Shown here: one piece after another, positions 13,288-19,135 of the stretch
How the letters are laid out: each line of letters opens with the position of its first letter
Numbering within the stretch: the first letter of the stretch is position 1
From: an uncultured Bacillota bacterium
Lineage (GTDB): Bacteria > Bacillota > Clostridia > Peptostreptococcales > Anaerovoracaceae
Direction of reading: 5' to 3'
NCBI GenBank assembly: GCA_959606705.1
Contig: CAUHLX010000010.1
Location: 1 to 19,135, forward strand
DNA length: 19,135 nt
Program-made: the position numbers and the translations under genes
Notes under the pieces: model-generated
What the model saw: the letters and a program-made list of their open reading frames with translations, nothing else
Told to the model about the DNA's origin: nothing
The model's database searches: none

Positions 13288-14673
13288 ATGCCTCGGCAGG
13301 AACGGGACTACCTCCAAACGGTGAAGGAACAGATCCGATGCGCGAAGGTGCATGGTTTCGTAACGGAGGAACTGGCCCAGCACATCGAGGATCAGCAAGA
13401 GGCCTTTGTCCGCCGCGGGCAGGATGAGGAGACGGCCTGGAACAATGCGGTCCGGGAAATGGGGGACCCGGTCTTGGTGGGACAGGAGCTGGACCGTGCC
13501 CATCGCCCGAGGACGGAGTGGTCGGTGATCGGCTTGACCGTCATTTTATTGATCCTCGGAGCGTCGGTGCAGTATCTGATCAGCATGGCCGGTCAATTCG
13601 GCGGGGGCGGCGCGATGGAATCGGGATTTGGAAATCCGACGGCGTTTATTTCTTATTTAAGTATGATTCCCTTTGGTCTGGCGGTGCTTTTGATCGCGTA
13701 TTTCGCGGACGATACCGTACTCGGCAGGTGGGCGGGTTTCTGCTACGGCGGGGTTCTGCTGGCAGTGGTCCTGATCGTGTGGTTCGGACCCACTGTCTAT
13801 GGACGTACCCAATACGCCAGCGAAATTCTGCTGCTGGCGCTTCCTGTTTTGAGCGGATGCTTTTGGTCCTTGAGAAATCGTGGGGCGTGGGGAATCGGCT
13901 TCTCTTTTCTGCTGACACTTCCCGTAATGCTGCTGGCTCTGAGAATTCCCAATCTGCTTCTGGCGGCGGGAATATACACGGGAGCGGCGGTGATGCTGAT
14001 CACAGCCGCGGGAAAGGGCTGGTTTGCGGGAAGCCGGACGTTTCATCTTTTGTTATCCGGCGGGATGACACTTTTGACCGCGGCGGTCCCTTTTACTTAT
14101 GTCATGATCTCACCATACCGTCGGACCAGATTTCTGAGTATGCTGATGCCAGGTCTCTTTCCGCCGGACGAATTGGGAGAAGGATATGTTTTCAGCACGG
14201 TGAGAGAGCTGCTCCGAAACGCCGCGCTATGGGGAACCGGACCATCGGCGGAGAATGGTCTCTCCGCATATGAGGTTTTGCCCAATTGGGACACGAATTT
14301 TACCTTGACCTATTTGATCAGTCGTTTTGGGCTGCTGGTGGGCCTGGTGATTGCTCTGGCCGCGGCGGTGTTTCTGATTCGGCTGTTCTGTTCTTTAAGA
14401 AAACAGAGAAACGTTTTGGGCTATTTGGTTTCCCTGTCCGTATTCTTGACCTTGGGAATGCAGTCGGCGGCTTATTTGGCCAATAATTTCGGAGTATTTG
14501 TGCTGGGAGACTTCTCTTTGCCGCTGATTTCAAATGGAAAACTGAGCTTCCTGATCAATATGGCACTCGTCGGGATTTTTCTGTCAGCTCATCGGAGCAT
14601 GGATCTGGTGCGGGAACGAACGCCGGAACAGAACCCGGATTACGTGTGGAAACAGCAGAGACAGCCGGATTGA
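13288..14673 (+). CDS. HAAS-like domain fused to a divergent SEDS (FtsW/RodA/SpoVE-like) membrane protein
   Basis: Residues 1-75 (ATG at 13288) resemble the HAAS/permease-prefix domain found next to PadR regulators: DYLQTVKEQIR, TEELAQHIEDQQEAFVRRG, then AVREMGDPVLVGQELDRAHRP. Residues about 78-440 are a polytopic SEDS-like body with about ten helices. It shows SPYRRTRFL and PGLFPPDELGEGY, LPNWDTNFTLTYLISRFGL, and LPLISNGKLSFLINMALVGI, the counterpart of the canonical PFISYGGSS region. In RodA/FtsW the segment LPxxxTDFIFAxxxEExG carries the catalytic aspartate; here the aligned residue is Asn337 and the Glu-Glu pair is Ser-Arg, so glycosyltransferase activity is doubtful. Start is uncertain: the frame opens at 13219, and a GTG at 13240 has a G-rich site before it; I prefer 13288, where GGGAGG precedes the HAAS-like start. 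It is co-transcribed with padR. Confidence 0.8.
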   Translation: MPRQERDYLQTVKEQIRCAKVHGFVTEELAQHIEDQQEAFVRRGQDEETAWNNAVREMGDPVLVGQELDRAHRPRTEWSVIGLTVILLILGASVQYLISMAGQFGGGGAMESGFGNPTAFISYLSMIPFGLAVLLIAYFADDTVLGRWAGFCYGGVLLAVVLIVWFGPTVYGRTQYASEILLLALPVLSGCFWSLRNRGAWGIGFSFLLTLPVMLLALRIPNLLLAAGIYTGAAVMLITAAGKGWFAGSRTFHLLLSGGMTLLTAAVPFTYVMISPYRRTRFLSMLMPGLFPPDELGEGYVFSTVRELLRNAALWGTGPSAENGLSAYEVLPNWDTNFTLTYLISRFGLLVGLVIALAAAVFLIRLFCSLRKQRNVLGYLVSLSVFLTLGMQSAAYLANNFGVFVLGDFSLPLISNGKLSFLINMALVGIFLSAHRSMDLVRERTPEQNPDYVWKQQRQPD

Positions 14674-14724
14674 TTGACCGCACACTAAAAATGAAAATAG
14701 AATCACCTCGGGAGATAACGTCTT

Positions 14725-14756
14725 ACTGACTGACTATTGACTAATAGTCAGTCAGT
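14725..14756 (+). promoter_or_regulatory. TetR operator, 32-base palindrome
   Basis: Arms of 14 bases, ACTGACTGACTATT (14725-14738) and AATAGTCAGTCAGT (14743-14756), are perfect complements around a four-base centre. The arms are themselves built from repeated GACT units. The palindrome includes the -35 hexamer and most of the spacer of the tetR promoter, so a bound TetR dimer (or two) would block transcription of the operon. Confidence 0.8.
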
Positions 14757-14764
14757 TGTATAAT
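14737..14764 (+). promoter_or_regulatory. Sigma-A promoter of the tetR-radical SAM-VTT operon
   Basis: TTGACT (14737-14742) and a perfect TATAAT (14759-14764) are separated by 16 bases, 36 bases before the tetR start. The -35 lies in the middle of the operator palindrome. Confidence 0.8.
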
Positions 14765-14800
14765 GAGGGTAACCAATACTAACTTGAGGAGGTGAAGCGG

Positions 14801-15394
14801 GTGCGCGTGACCAAAGCGCCGGAGCAGCGCCGGTCGGAGCTGATTGCGGCGGCGAGGGAGCTTTTTGAAGAAAAAGGGATTGAAAGGACGAAGGTTTGTG
14901 ATATTGTTCAGCGGGTGGGGGTGGCTCAGGGATTATTCTATTATTACTTTAAGTCGAAGGAAGAGGTGATCGCCGCCGTAGTGGAAGAGGTGATCGGTGA
15001 GGTAGATCGAAATTCCGACCAGCTGATCAATGATCCGAACAAAAATTTTTATGAGAAATTGATGGAATACATCGATTTATACCTGGACAATGCGGCGCGT
15101 TATACCGCGGGAAATAGCAGGGATCTGCGCCGGCTATATCATAGTGTGGACCGGAATCGAAAGCTTGGGGATCGGATGGAAAATCTGATCATTGGGAACG
15201 TGAGGAGCATCGTGGATATCGGAATTCAGGAAGGAATCCTGGCAATTCGTTATCCGCGGGAAATGATCTGCATGATCGTTTACGGGCTGAAGGAGCTGTC
15301 TTCACAGTCATTCCTGGAACGGGAAAAGCTTCTATTTATGGTTGAACAGGCCTTGAAGCTCCCCGAGGGTTCCCTTACTGAGGCGGAGGGCTAA
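14801..15394 (+). CDS. TetR-family transcriptional regulator
   Basis: The 197-aa protein has the TetR DNA-binding domain at residues about 8-55 (RRSELIAAARELFEEKGIERTKV..., with VAQGLFYYYFKSKEEVIAAV as the recognition helix and following signature) and an all-helical ligand-binding part. The start is a GTG with AGGAGGT seven bases upstream; another GTG nine bases earlier (14792) overlaps that ribosome site and is rejected. The 32-base palindrome over its promoter indicates autorepression. It is 44 bases upstream of the radical SAM gene, and the absence of another promoter suggests all three genes form one operon, induced by a ligand that may be a substrate or product of the enzyme. The ligand is unknown. 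Confidence 0.92.
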   Translation: MRVTKAPEQRRSELIAAARELFEEKGIERTKVCDIVQRVGVAQGLFYYYFKSKEEVIAAVVEEVIGEVDRNSDQLINDPNKNFYEKLMEYIDLYLDNAARYTAGNSRDLRRLYHSVDRNRKLGDRMENLIIGNVRSIVDIGIQEGILAIRYPREMICMIVYGLKELSSQSFLEREKLLFMVEQALKLPEGSLTEAEG

Positions 15395-15438
15395 CGTGAA
15401 GCGGGGCGGCCGGAAAGCGAAGAATGGGAGGGATCGAG

Positions 15439-16794
15439 ATGAAATCGATGAAAGAAGCCATTGAATCAAAGGGATTAAGTGCGATGTTGAGCTGGGCGGA
15501 AGCTGATCCGGATCGAAACATTCCCAGGATTGTGGACTGGGTGGAAAATTTTGATAAGGACGGGGCCTTTGCTCCCATGATCAAAGGCGTGAAAGAACGG
15601 CTGGCTGATCGGGAGGGAGTCTGGTATCGATACGTAAAATCTCTTTTCAATGACCTTGACGGAGGTGTGAGAAAGAAGCTTCTGGAGAACTTTCTGATCC
15701 ATTCTGCCTTTCTGGGAACACGTCAGGAGGAGCGTGCTCGAGAAAAATACGGTTTCAGCGTTCCCTGGGCGATTCTCATGGATCCCACCTCGGCCTGCAA
15801 TCTGCATTGTACCGGCTGCTGGGCCGCGGAGTACGGCAGCAAGCTCAACATGGATTTTGATACGTTGGATCGAATCATTACCCAGGGCAAGGAGCTGGGC
15901 GTTTACATGTATCTGTATTCAGGCGGCGAACCGCTGATGAGGAAGGAAGATATCATCAAGCTTTGTGAGAAGCATGACGACTGTGTGTTTCTGGCTTTTA
16001 CCAACGCTACGCTGATCGATGAAGCCTTTGCCGACGAAATGCTGCGGGTGGGAAATTTTGTTCCGGCCATCAGCGTGGAAGGTTTTGAAGAGGAAACGGA
16101 TTTTCGCAGAGGGAAGGGAACCTATCGGGCGATAATCGGAGCGATGGAGCTGCTGAAAGCCAAGAGGCTGCCTTTTGGGATTTCCTGTTGCTACACTAGT
16201 AAAAACGTGGAGGTCATCGGCAGTGACGATTACGTCGATGATATGATTGCCAAGGGCGCAAAATTCGCATGGTTCTTCACCTACATGCCGGTAGGTGTGG
16301 ATGCGGTGCCGGAGCTGATGGTGAACGCGCGGCAGCGTGAATTGATGTATCACAAGGTCCGGGAGTGGAGAACGACCAAGCCGCTGTTTACCTTGGATTT
16401 TTGGAATGACGGCGGTTACGTGGGAGGCTGTATCGCCGGTGGTCGGCGTTATTTGCATATCAATGCCAATGGGGATATCGAGCCCTGCGCGTTCATTCAT
16501 TATTCCGACAGCAGCATTTATGAAAAAACACTCTTCGAGGCCTTGCGGAGTCCGCTATTTATGCAGTATCATGAGAATCAGCCCTTTAACGGGAACCTGC
16601 TGCGTCCTTGTCCGCTGCTGGACAATCCGGGGCGCCTCGCGCAAATGGTAAAGCGTTCCGGTGCGAAATCCACGGATTTGATTCATCCCGAGGACGCGGA
16701 TGAGTTGTGTGAGAAATGTGCTGCCGCGGCGGCGGACTGGGCGCCGGTGGCTGATCGTCTTCAAAACGAAGAGCGGGAAGCGAAGGACAAGTAA
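15439..16794 (+). CDS. Radical SAM enzyme with helical N-terminal region and cysteine-rich C-terminus, function unknown
   Basis: This 451-aa protein has the radical SAM cluster motif CxxxCxxC at Cys120, 124 and 127 (SACNLHCTGCWAAEYG) and the SAM-binding SGGEPLM at 161-167. About 115 mostly helical residues precede the barrel (RIVDWVENFDKDGAF, later LLENFLIHSAFLGTRQEE). The C-terminal part has further cysteines: Cys331 in GGCIAGGRRYLHINANGDI, Cys350, Cys391, and Cys424/Cys427 in DELCEKCAAA, a SPASM-like arrangement that could bind a second cluster. I do not recognise a characterised product. The start at MKSMKEA follows GGGAGGG by six bases; five codons upstream are also open. It lies between a TetR regulator and a VTT membrane protein, suggesting chemistry on a membrane-associated substrate such as a lipid or polyprenyl carrier; that is inference. 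Confidence 0.9.
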   Translation: MKSMKEAIESKGLSAMLSWAEADPDRNIPRIVDWVENFDKDGAFAPMIKGVKERLADREGVWYRYVKSLFNDLDGGVRKKLLENFLIHSAFLGTRQEERAREKYGFSVPWAILMDPTSACNLHCTGCWAAEYGSKLNMDFDTLDRIITQGKELGVYMYLYSGGEPLMRKEDIIKLCEKHDDCVFLAFTNATLIDEAFADEMLRVGNFVPAISVEGFEEETDFRRGKGTYRAIIGAMELLKAKRLPFGISCCYTSKNVEVIGSDDYVDDMIAKGAKFAWFFTYMPVGVDAVPELMVNARQRELMYHKVREWRTTKPLFTLDFWNDGGYVGGCIAGGRRYLHINANGDIEPCAFIHYSDSSIYEKTLFEALRSPLFMQYHENQPFNGNLLRPCPLLDNPGRLAQMVKRSGAKSTDLIHPEDADELCEKCAAAAADWAPVADRLQNEEREAKDK

Positions 16795-16837
16795 AGCTTC
16801 CCACAAGGGAATCGAAGGGAAAGAATGAGGATTTGAA

Positions 16838-17515
16838 ATGCGTTTGACCCGTCAAAATATACTCGATCGGATCCTGCCCGTCATGCGGGTGGCGCCTCTG
16901 CTGGTAATGGCGGGTCTGATCCTTTTCTACGGCCGTTATTTCCAGTCTCTCACGGTAGAGGATGTGCTGAATTACACGCCCGAAAATCTTTGGGTGGCGG
17001 CGGGGATCTTCGTCGGCGTTTACGCGTTCAAATCCCTCACGGTAGTGTTTCCTATTCTGGTGCTGTATGTAGCGGTAGGCGTGATCTTTCCTCCGGCGAT
17101 CGGCCTGCTGGTAAATCTGGCCGGTCTTTTTGCGGCGCTGTCCATTCCCTACTGGATCGGGCGTTTCTCCGGGAGAGGCTGCATGGAGCGGCTTCTATAT
17201 AAATTTCCCAAAGCGAGGGAACTGCTGAAACGAATGACCTACAATGAGTGGTTTGTTTCCTATATTCTACGTGTCATTAACATGCTGCCGGGAGATCTGG
17301 TGAGCATGGTATTGGGCTCCATGGGGATTCGATATGTCAAGTACCTGTTCGGTTCTTTGGTGGGCATGGCGCCGACAATGATCGCGGCAACTTTGCTGGG
17401 GGTGACGATAACCGACCCGTTGTCTCCGGGCTTTTTTCTATCGGCGGGGGCAATCGTGCTGCTGTCGCTGCTCTCGCTGGTGGTGTACTACCGGGCGGTG
17501 CGGAAGCAGGGATAA
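16838..17515 (+). CDS. TVP38/TMEM64 (VTT/DedA-like) family membrane protein
   Basis: The 225-aa protein has five to six hydrophobic stretches (about residues 15-32, 50-75, 77-105, 140-160, 170-190, 200-218). It carries the VTT/SNARE-associated signature, with a re-entrant style segment FPILVLYVAVGVIFPPAIGL, then IPYWIGRFSGRG, and RVINMLPGDLVSMVLGSMG (144-162), where the Arg and Pro-Gly match the conserved R...PG motif. Relatives (DedA proteins, eukaryotic TMEM41B/VMP1) move phospholipids or undecaprenyl phosphate across membranes. The start has GAGGA seven bases upstream. It is 43 bases after the radical SAM gene and probably in the same transcript. A role as transporter or scramblase for the enzyme's lipid substrate or product is a reasonable but untested reading. 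Confidence 0.9.
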   Translation: MRLTRQNILDRILPVMRVAPLLVMAGLILFYGRYFQSLTVEDVLNYTPENLWVAAGIFVGVYAFKSLTVVFPILVLYVAVGVIFPPAIGLLVNLAGLFAALSIPYWIGRFSGRGCMERLLYKFPKARELLKRMTYNEWFVSYILRVINMLPGDLVSMVLGSMGIRYVKYLFGSLVGMAPTMIAATLLGVTITDPLSPGFFLSAGAIVLLSLLSLVVYYRAVRKQG

Positions 17516-17547
17516 GAAAAAAGCCTTGAAGGATGAAGGGAAAGTTG

Positions 17548-17574
17548 ATATGATTTTTGCATAAATATATTCAA
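17548..17574 (+). promoter_or_regulatory. Possible promoter of the amidohydrolase gene
   Basis: The 137-base gap before the amidohydrolase is A/T-richer than its surroundings. It contains TTGATA (17548-17553) followed after 15 bases by TATATT (17569-17574). Both hexamers are fair, but the spacing is short, so this is tentative. I see no clear terminator for the preceding operon in the gap. Confidence 0.3.
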
Positions 17575-17652
17575 AGCTTCATTGCTGTCGAACAGAATGA
17601 GTTTCGAAGATATGGTTTCTCCCACATAGAGGAGGGAAAGGACACAGAATTT

Positions 17653-19135
17653 ATGAGCAAACAGTTCGATCTCGTATTGATCAACGGGAAAATTTTTACC
17701 GCCGATCCGGATCAGCCCGAGGCGGAAGCGATGGCGGTCAAGGATGGAAAGGTCGCTTGGATCGGAGCCGCGGCGGAGCTGCCGGGAGAAGGGGAGGAGA
17801 CCATCGATCTGAACGGCCGCCGGGTTTTGCCGGGACTGATCGACGCGCACATGCATCCGCTGATGCTGGCGGACAATATGAACCAAATCGCCTGCGTGCC
17901 GCCCGCCGCCAATTCCATTCAAGAACTGCAGGATCAAATTCGCGCCAAACGTGAGGCTCAGGGCCAGGGCGCTTGGATCCGAGGGTGGGGCTATGACGAA
18001 GGAAAGCTGGCGGAGCATCGCGCTCCCGACCGCCGGGATCTGGACGCGGCCTGTGCCGATTCGCCGGTCCTGCTGGTTCGGACTTGTGTCCACGTGTATT
18101 CCGTAAACAGCAAGGTGCTGGAAATGGCGGGGATCGACCGCAGCACACCCGACCCGGAGGGCGGTCAGATCGACAGGGACGAGAACGGCGAACCCACCGG
18201 CATTCTGCGGGAAAACGCGAAGGATCTCATCGATCGGATCATACCGGCTAAGGCGGTGGAAGACAGTACGGACGACATGGTAAAGCTGGGCCGGAAGCTG
18301 CTGAGCCAGGGGATTACCGTGATTTCGGAAGCATTCGGAGAATCGGAGCCCACGGATTTTTATGAAATATACAAACAAGCTCGGGAAAAGGGCGTGAAGC
18401 AGCGAGTCGCTATTTACTATAAGTGGGAGTATTTGAAGGACCAGCCGGTACTTCCCCCGGAAAAAACCTGCGTGGAAAGTCCCGTTCATGTCCACGGTGT
18501 CAAGGTCATCATGGATGGCAGCGTAGGAGGACGAACCGCCTGGAGAGATCGGCCTTATCTGGGAGAGCCTGATCACTTCGGACTTCCGGTCGCCAGCGAG
18601 GAGGAAATGATCCTGGCCGGGGAGATCGCGAAAAAGAATAAGATCCAGTTGGTGGCTCATGCCATGGGGGAACAGGCCATGGCCAGAGCCGTGAATTATT
18701 TCTGGGATAAGGCGGATTGGATGGGCGACGTCCCTTCCGTTCGCGTGGAACATGCTTCCATGCCAACGGCGGATCTCGTGGAAAAGGCGGCGAAGGGAGG
18801 AATTGCCTTCGTTTCCCAGCCGATCTTCATGTACGCCGAAATCGAAAGCTATCTGAAGAACATCGGCGCGGACGACACGAAGAAGACCTATCCGTACAAG
18901 ACTTATCTGGAAAAGGGCATCAAGCTGATCTTTTCCTCCGACGCGCCGGCTACCGCCTGGGCGGATCCCTCCGATCCGTTCGTGGCGATCAAATCGGCAG
19001 TGACCAGAAAGGCTTACGAAGGGACGGATACCGGTCAGGACGAACGGGTGGACGTGACCACCGCTCTGGAGCTTTATACAAGAAAAGCCCAAGAGGTTTT
19101 GGGGATTCCGGAGGTGGGTCAGTTAAAGCCCGGAT
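17653..19135 (+). CDS. Amidohydrolase family protein, YtcJ-like (3' end cut by window)
   Basis: At least 494 residues are visible and the frame stays open to the last base. It is an amidohydrolase-3 (YtcJ-like) metal-dependent hydrolase. The N-terminal composite beta domain starts KQFDLVLINGKIFTADP, followed by LPGLIDAHMHPLM with the HxH metal ligands (His75 and His77). A conserved lysine in HGVKVIMDGSVGGRTAW probably supplies the bridging ligand, and later ligands are His in QLVAHAMGEQA and RVEHASM and the catalytic Asp in IFSSDAPAT. No signal peptide is seen, so it should be cytoplasmic. The substrate is unknown; relatives act on amides, N-formyl compounds and cyclic ureas. The start has an AAAGGA site ten bases upstream and a GAGGAGGG slightly further. 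Typical length is about 530-560 residues, so some 40-60 are missing. Confidence 0.92.
   Translation, partial: MSKQFDLVLINGKIFTADPDQPEAEAMAVKDGKVAWIGAAAELPGEGEETIDLNGRRVLPGLIDAHMHPLMLADNMNQIACVPPAANSIQELQDQIRAKREAQGQGAWIRGWGYDEGKLAEHRAPDRRDLDAACADSPVLLVRTCVHVYSVNSKVLEMAGIDRSTPDPEGGQIDRDENGEPTGILRENAKDLIDRIIPAKAVEDSTDDMVKLGRKLLSQGITVISEAFGESEPTDFYEIYKQAREKGVKQRVAIYYKWEYLKDQPVLPPEKTCVESPVHVHGVKVIMDGSVGGRTAWRDRPYLGEPDHFGLPVASEEEMILAGEIAKKNKIQLVAHAMGEQAMARAVNYFWDKADWMGDVPSVRVEHASMPTADLVEKAAKGGIAFVSQPIFMYAEIESYLKNIGADDTKKTYPYKTYLEKGIKLIFSSDAPATAWADPSDPFVAIKSAVTRKAYEGTDTGQDERVDVTTALELYTRKAQEVLGIPEVGQLKPG

Noticed and set aside
14792..14800. GTG start for the TetR gene
   Set aside because: It is part of the AGGAGGTG ribosome site itself; the GTG at 14801 has correct spacing.
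16798..16811. Small hairpin TTCCC-ACAA-GGGAA between the radical SAM and VTT genes
   Set aside because: Five pairs without a T run; too weak for a terminator and easily expected by chance, so the genes are still taken as one operon.
17516..17545. Possible terminator after the VTT gene (CCTT and AAGG arms near a run of A)
   Set aside because: The stem is only four bases and the T run would be on the minus strand, the wrong direction for the operon.
17488..19092. Open frame of 534 codons on the minus strand opposite the amidohydrolase
   Set aside because: It lies entirely antisense to a gene with clear metal-ligand motifs, its translation shows no domain logic (rich in His, Arg and Pro runs), and it has no matching promoter. 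It is a by-product of GC-rich codon use.

Overview
The window is chromosomal DNA of moderately high GC from an anaerobe-like member of the Bacillota, most likely class Clostridia. The evidence is an RsiV-type ECF sigma/anti-sigma pair, BioY/BirA with a Firmicutes-type BirA operator, DUF1836, PucR, MocR and PadR regulators, strong AGGAGG-like ribosome binding sites and sigma-A promoters of the form TTGACA-N17-TATAAT. I cannot name the genus. There are 20 protein-coding genes, no RNA genes, no insertion sequence and no CRISPR array. No gap without a gene exceeds about 175 bases.

Layout. (1) 1-3161, plus strand: the end of a histidine biosynthesis operon, hisB (partial)-hisH-hisA-hisF/hisI-hisE, with every junction overlapping by 4 or 7 bases. 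HisF and HisI are one continuous polypeptide, whereas HisI is more usually found fused to HisE. The likely operon terminator lies inside the 3' end of the convergent gene. (2) 3164-4643, minus strand: a hemolysin III/PAQR-like membrane protein and a DUF1836 regulator. (3) 4797-6248, minus: an ECF sigma factor and its RsiV-like membrane anti-sigma factor, with an ECF-type promoter upstream and a clear intrinsic terminator after them. (4) 6324-7915, minus: birA-bioY, a biotin sensing and uptake operon behind a well-matched BirA operator. (5) 8055-11069, minus: a DMT (EamA) transporter, a PucR-type regulator with a nested palindrome at its promoter, and a LysE-type exporter. (6) 11242-12744, plus: a MocR-type (GntR-aminotransferase) regulator divergent from the LysE gene. 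(7) 12888-14673, plus: a PadR regulator followed by a membrane protein with an N-terminal HAAS-like domain and a SEDS (FtsW/RodA)-like body; its promoter carries two copies of an AT-rich dyad. (8) 14801-17515, plus: a TetR regulator, a radical SAM enzyme with extra C-terminal cysteines, and a TVP38/TMEM64 (VTT) membrane protein, behind a nearly continuous 32-base palindrome that covers the promoter. (9) 17653 to the window end, plus: a YtcJ-like amidohydrolase, cut by the window edge.

How they work together. After the his operon, the region is a run of small self-contained modules. Most consist of a local regulator with a recognisable operator plus one or two membrane or metabolic genes. The two modules most worth following are the TetR/radical SAM/VTT operon, whose product is unknown but whose composition suggests envelope lipid chemistry, and the PadR/HAAS-SEDS pair, in which the residue aligned with the catalytic aspartate of SEDS glycosyltransferases appears to be asparagine.
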